A DNA stretch of 64,000 nucleotides from Tubiluchus corallicola (Eukaryota > Priapulida > Priapulimorpha > Priapulimorphida > Tubiluchidae). A program made the position numbers and the translations under genes. Under the pieces are notes generated by a model. It saw nothing but the letters and a program-made list of their open reading frames with translations. It did not search any database and was not told the origin of the DNA. Shown here piece after piece: positions 61,101 through 64,000 of the stretch. Location of the stretch: the NCBI GenBank assembly GCA_030141605.1, contig JAQGDQ010000020.1, positions 372,001-436,000 of the forward strand, written 5' to 3'. Numbering within the stretch: the first letter of the stretch is position 1; each line of letters begins with the position of its first letter.

Positions 61101-63473
61101 AGGGTGGCAATAATTTATGAGAGAATTTGTACATGAAAATGGAAGTTTGGAACTTATTAATGTCATAAATGTTTAGACTTTTAAATATTGGTTGTGTATT
61201 GTCCTGATAACCGCAAATGTTATAGCTCACACTATTTTCTTCTGAATCATGTGAATTTTTTTTCAATCGACTGGTGTATGTGCTTCCCCAAATAATGTTT
61301 GAATTATTAAGATATAGTAAAAAAAGAGAATTATATAATAATACAAGTACTGATTCAGGCAATATGTGTCTAACTCTGTATATAATACCTATGGTTTTTG
61401 GAGATTTTGCTTTCGATAAATCTAAGATGTTCTTGCCAAGTTAGGTGTTCATCTATGATGATGCCCAAGAACTTAGTATATTTTACTTTATTTATTGGGA
61501 TTTTTACTGTATGATTACTAGGGATTCTTTTATTTTTATATGTGAATACAATAAATTTAGATTTTTCAATATTCAGTGATAACTTATTAGCTTTAAACCA
61601 GGTGTGAATGAGAACTAATTGAATATCTTTAAAGCAGGTTGAATGAAATACAGTATGTCAAATAATATAGTTGTTCCTTAAACAATAACTGCAACTTTTA
61701 TTTTTCAGTTTATTAAACTCAGTTTAATTCTCGTTTAACAGAACCAATCGCCTATTTGACTTAAAAACGACTGGTACCAGCCGGTCATATTCAAATGTAT
61801 ATAAAAACTGTCAATAATTGACTCCTTTGCATAACTGACTCAATACTTTTTCTTTCACGTCTCATTTTAAAATAAGACACTTGTGTGTGCCCAAAGAGCT
61901 TTTACTGCTTTTATGTCATCTTTACGTAGATTTGGTGCACAGCTTTGGTACAGGTACAGGATGTTACGTACAGCTTTGTTTGTAAGCAGGTACAGCGCGC
62001 TTATCATATGCGCTAATAAGTTAACGTAGTGGTTTTGTTTTGTCACCCGCTGCAGTTATTCTCGTTATTTCTGGAAGTTAAACATTTAATCATTTGTCCA
62101 GCGGTTTGCTTTTGAATTTCGCGCTGCTTTTCACAAGGGAAACAAGGTCATCACCAGCTGCAGCTCAAGCACTAGGTGACTAGGTATTTTGCGTGAATTT
62201 TCCATGTTTATATCAGTATGAGAATTTCATAACCTGCATGAAGAAACGAAGCAACCAAACGTGCAAAAATTCTTGTAACTTTTAGTGGTAATAATCAGAT
62301 TCATGCGATTTTAAATTTTTTTTATTAATTCACTTATATAAATTAGTATTCTAAAATAAATGCACATGGGAATTTTGATTAGTTTCTAAGATTCATTTAA
62401 AGCCTTTGGAATGCATACTAAGGTGATGAGTGATGATGACTCATATTTCTATAACAGTAATAGGCTACACACTTCCGCAAATTGAATCAGTTGGTTACTT
62501 GGGTTGAAACACTTCCATCTCAAAGTGAGTCTATCAAGATGCGCCTACTGTACAATAAGCCACACTATTAGCTGCTATTCTTCTCAATGCAAAGAGCACA
62601 TGTAGCAACACAAGGATAAAAAATTAGTGAGGCAAACCGAATGAGGCAAAAGTTTCAGGAAAATTTCACTAGTAAAACAAACCTGTTTGGAAGTATGGAC
62701 AATCGATTGTGTCGTGCCAATAATTTTTCTAGCCTCCACAAGTCACAAATCCACTCTGGTAATTTGTTTAGTTCATTGCTAAATGGGAAAAAAATCAAAA
62801 CATCAAAGTTCAAAGGTATTGTGCAACTGGCTTTCATTATTAAATTCATTAAATTATAACATTAAAAATGAGTTGGAAAGCTGCCTAATTTTACAAAATA
62901 AAAGCCTCAACATGGAAACAGTGAGCAATGCCTAACATCAGCTACTTTGATAAACTTAAGCAATAAAGAGCACTCTCTCTATATGTAGACTGCAAAACAG
63001 TTATTAAGTTATTAAACGAACATGTTTGTTCCCAGAATTTGAGAAATACGACCGCAAGTGTTAATAAGTTCCATAAGCTTAACGACAAATACAGAGATTG
63101 ATATTCTACTACCTGTACCAAGTGTTTAGAAAAGCTAGCAGCAAATTTGTGTAACACTTACTGACTGAGGTCTAGAATCCGTAAATTTTCAGGCAGTGGG
63201 GTCATGTACACGCTCTGAAGACCTGAAAAAATAAAAAATTACAAGTACAATATTTGTTCACTAATGAATTGTGATAATACAAAAGAGTGGAACATGCGCA
63301 AAAGGAATGTCGTAACACTTTCCTAAAGTTAACAGGAAAAAGTAATAGACAAGTACAACGGCAATCAGAACACATTTCACACAATATGTGAAAAGAATCT
63401 GGAGCACTGTATTTACTTATTAAAGAAAGGTCTTTTAACCACTTTTGGCTGTAACAGACTGCCTGGTCTCCAC
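52148..63473 (-). CDS. PHLPP1: PHLPP: leucine-rich repeat PP2C-type phosphatase (3' part, 15 exons)
   Basis: Exons: 63473-63417 (tentative 5' limit), 63222-63162, 62778-62683, 60423-60265, 59514-59317, 59206-59044, 58882-58752, 58599-58471, 58282-58091, 57086-56855, 56076-55852, 55248-55088, 54807-54630, 53962-53788, 52440-52148. All phases agree, giving about 815 residues to the stop. PHLPP removes the hydrophobic-motif phosphate of Akt and PKC. Seen: LRRs (LRILDLSHNELNKLPEW, LKLLMVDHNQLTVLPEW, LRILNATNNRLTHFP, LEELNVSGNKLQYLP), then a PP2C domain from about exon 58599 (GMFDGGRNNE, GQRLGAATVLCHL, LANVGHVEVILCR, LGCSYLYP, DELIIIANSGVW, IAQSYGSKENLSVMV), a His/Ser-rich linker and a C-terminal FTDTRL, matching the family's PDZ-binding ending. 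PH and N-terminal LRR exons must lie beyond 63.5 kb. PHLPP1 and PHLPP2 are vertebrate duplicates, so the symbol stands for the common orthologue. Confidence 0.93.
52645..53562. mobile_element. Tigger/pogo-like MITE in PHLPP intron, intact copy
   Basis: The 26-bp terminal inverted repeats 52645-52670 and 53537-53562 (core CGCTTAATAGACTCAC) differ at one base. The left flank is TA, the usual Tc1/mariner-superfamily target; the right flank has decayed to AA. The element is 918 bp and non-autonomous. It lies in the PHLPP intron between exons 53962-53788 and 52440-52148. A diverged copy is at 61706-62550. Confidence 0.8.
54863..54885. repeat. TA microsatellite
   Basis: A run of alternating AT dinucleotides in the PHLPP intron upstream of exon 54807-54630. 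It is a simple repeat and shows no other feature. Confidence 0.85.
57378..57480. mobile_element. One end of a second Tigger-like element (fragment)
   Basis: The start CAGTATAAACCGTTAATAAC preceded by TA, with internal ATAAACGAGTCTCGTTATAG, looks like a pogo/Tigger terminus. The matching right end was not found before exon 57086-56855 or in the rest of the intron to 58090, so the rest may be lost or diverged. Confidence 0.4.
59605..60144. mobile_element. piggyBac-like MITE, copy 2, with TTAA on both sides
   Basis: The element starts CCCTTTCACTACG and ends CATAGTGAAAGGG, 13-bp terminal inverted repeats with one mismatch. It is flanked by TTAA at 59601-59604 and 60145-60148, the specific target of piggyBac transposases. 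At 540 bp it carries no transposase. It lies in the PHLPP intron between exons 60423-60265 and 59514-59317, and shares its body with 165-780. Confidence 0.9.
60438..61650 (-). mobile_element. 5'-truncated LINE relic in PHLPP intron, sense to the gene
   Basis: Minus-strand reading gives reverse-transcriptase C-terminal motifs in near-continuous frame: HTWFKANKLSLNIEKSKFIV, YTKFLGIIIDEHLTWQEHL, LNNSNIIWGSTY, FKSLNIYDINKFQTSIFMYK and YGTRCRLNYHY, with a 161-codon ORF at 61362-60877. The 3' tail (AAATCTACTGAATTGAATTG on the minus strand) ends about 15 bases before the acceptor of PHLPP exon 60423-60265. The FADD catalytic part and everything upstream are absent. Confidence 0.85.
61706..62550. mobile_element. 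Tigger/pogo-like MITE in PHLPP intron, diverged copy
   Basis: The right end GATGCGCCTACTG is followed by TA and matches the right terminus of 52645-53562. The left end is decayed (CAGTTTATTAAACTC). Internal blocks align, e.g. around GTTAAACATTTA and CCAGCG. It starts about 50 bp from the LINE relic. Confidence 0.7.
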
Positions 63474-64000
63474 CTTGAAATCACAATTACAGGCAAACAT
63501 TCCTTTAACACTATGTGAAAGAAAAGCTGGATTGTATGGCAAGAGAAATAATTGAGTGGCTATAATATGGAAATAGCGACCAAGGTTTTGCAGGGCTGCA
63601 CCTGATTGGTGAATGGATGAGTGATCACCAAGAAAAATTGTTTCCGGATGGTTTTATCTACCAACCATTTTTCTTGCTGAGGAGAATGCATAATGCATCT
63701 CATACATCCCTGCCAATTCAATTTGATCTTAAGAGGATTATAATTGCCAATGAACAGTTTTTTGGTTCACAACATCATTTAAATTGCCATTGTACGGTGG
63801 ATACTCACTTGTATCACGTTACCTTACATAAAAAATGCACATTTTGCCTTGATAAAACAAATAAAGTTAAAATACCTTTGCATGAGGAAAGAATTAAATC
63901 CTACACTATTAGAAAAGAAAGGCCTTGAAAAACATTAGACAAACAAGTAAATTATACTATAAAACACAATGGCAGTACGAAATTGCTACTTAAAGTACCA
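63474..64000. other. Right edge: presumed PHLPP intron with an unassigned plus-strand ORF
   Basis: No further PHLPP exon could be recognised on the minus strand. A 103-codon ORF runs on the plus strand at 63617-63928, with clustered Cys and His (NCHCTVDTHLYHVTLHKKCT) but no family I recognise. It may be a fragment of a mobile-element protein or chance. Confidence 0.4.

Overview
The window is nuclear DNA from an AT-rich invertebrate metazoan. Every recognisable gene is split by spliceosomal GT-AG introns of about 0.1-5 kb, and the gene content (BBS12, an ABCB full transporter, PSMA7, PHLPP) is typical of animals. The many MITE and LINE relics suit a mid-sized invertebrate genome such as a sponge, cnidarian or similar. 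I cannot name the species, and I see nothing bacterial or viral.

Layout. (1) About 1-6655, minus strand: BBS12, the chaperonin-like Bardet-Biedl protein, in at least eight coding exons; the first coding exon and the C-terminal exon(s) are not securely located. (2) About 6656-16359: a long gene-poor stretch with a 951-bp foldback element, several hAT-type MITEs and a decayed repeat-encoded ORF. (3) 16360-40382, plus strand: a complete 26-exon ABCB1/MDR-type exporter of 1382 residues, with all nucleotide-binding motifs of both halves intact. (4) 40383-43250: intergenic, between convergent genes. (5) 43251-50235, minus strand: a complete six-exon PSMA7 (proteasome alpha-4), 251 residues, with a 5'-truncated LINE in its first intron. 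(6) 50236-52147: intergenic. (7) 52148-63473 and beyond the right edge, minus strand: the LRR, PP2C and C-terminal parts of a PHLPP phosphatase in 15 exons, ending in a PDZ-binding type tail. Its PH and N-terminal LRR exons are not seen.

The four genes are unrelated in pathway (ciliary chaperonin, xenobiotic/lipid export, proteolysis, Akt/PKC dephosphorylation) and share no operon. The shared theme is mobile DNA. The same piggyBac-like MITE occurs at both ends of the window. A Tigger/pogo-like element is present twice in PHLPP introns. A small palindromic element occurs in BBS12 and in ABCB1. LINE 3' relics lie in introns of ABCB1, PSMA7 and PHLPP, and two of the insertions abut splice sites. 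Exon boundaries were placed by hand from GT/AG sites, reading-frame phase and similarity to remembered family sequences; no alignment was run.
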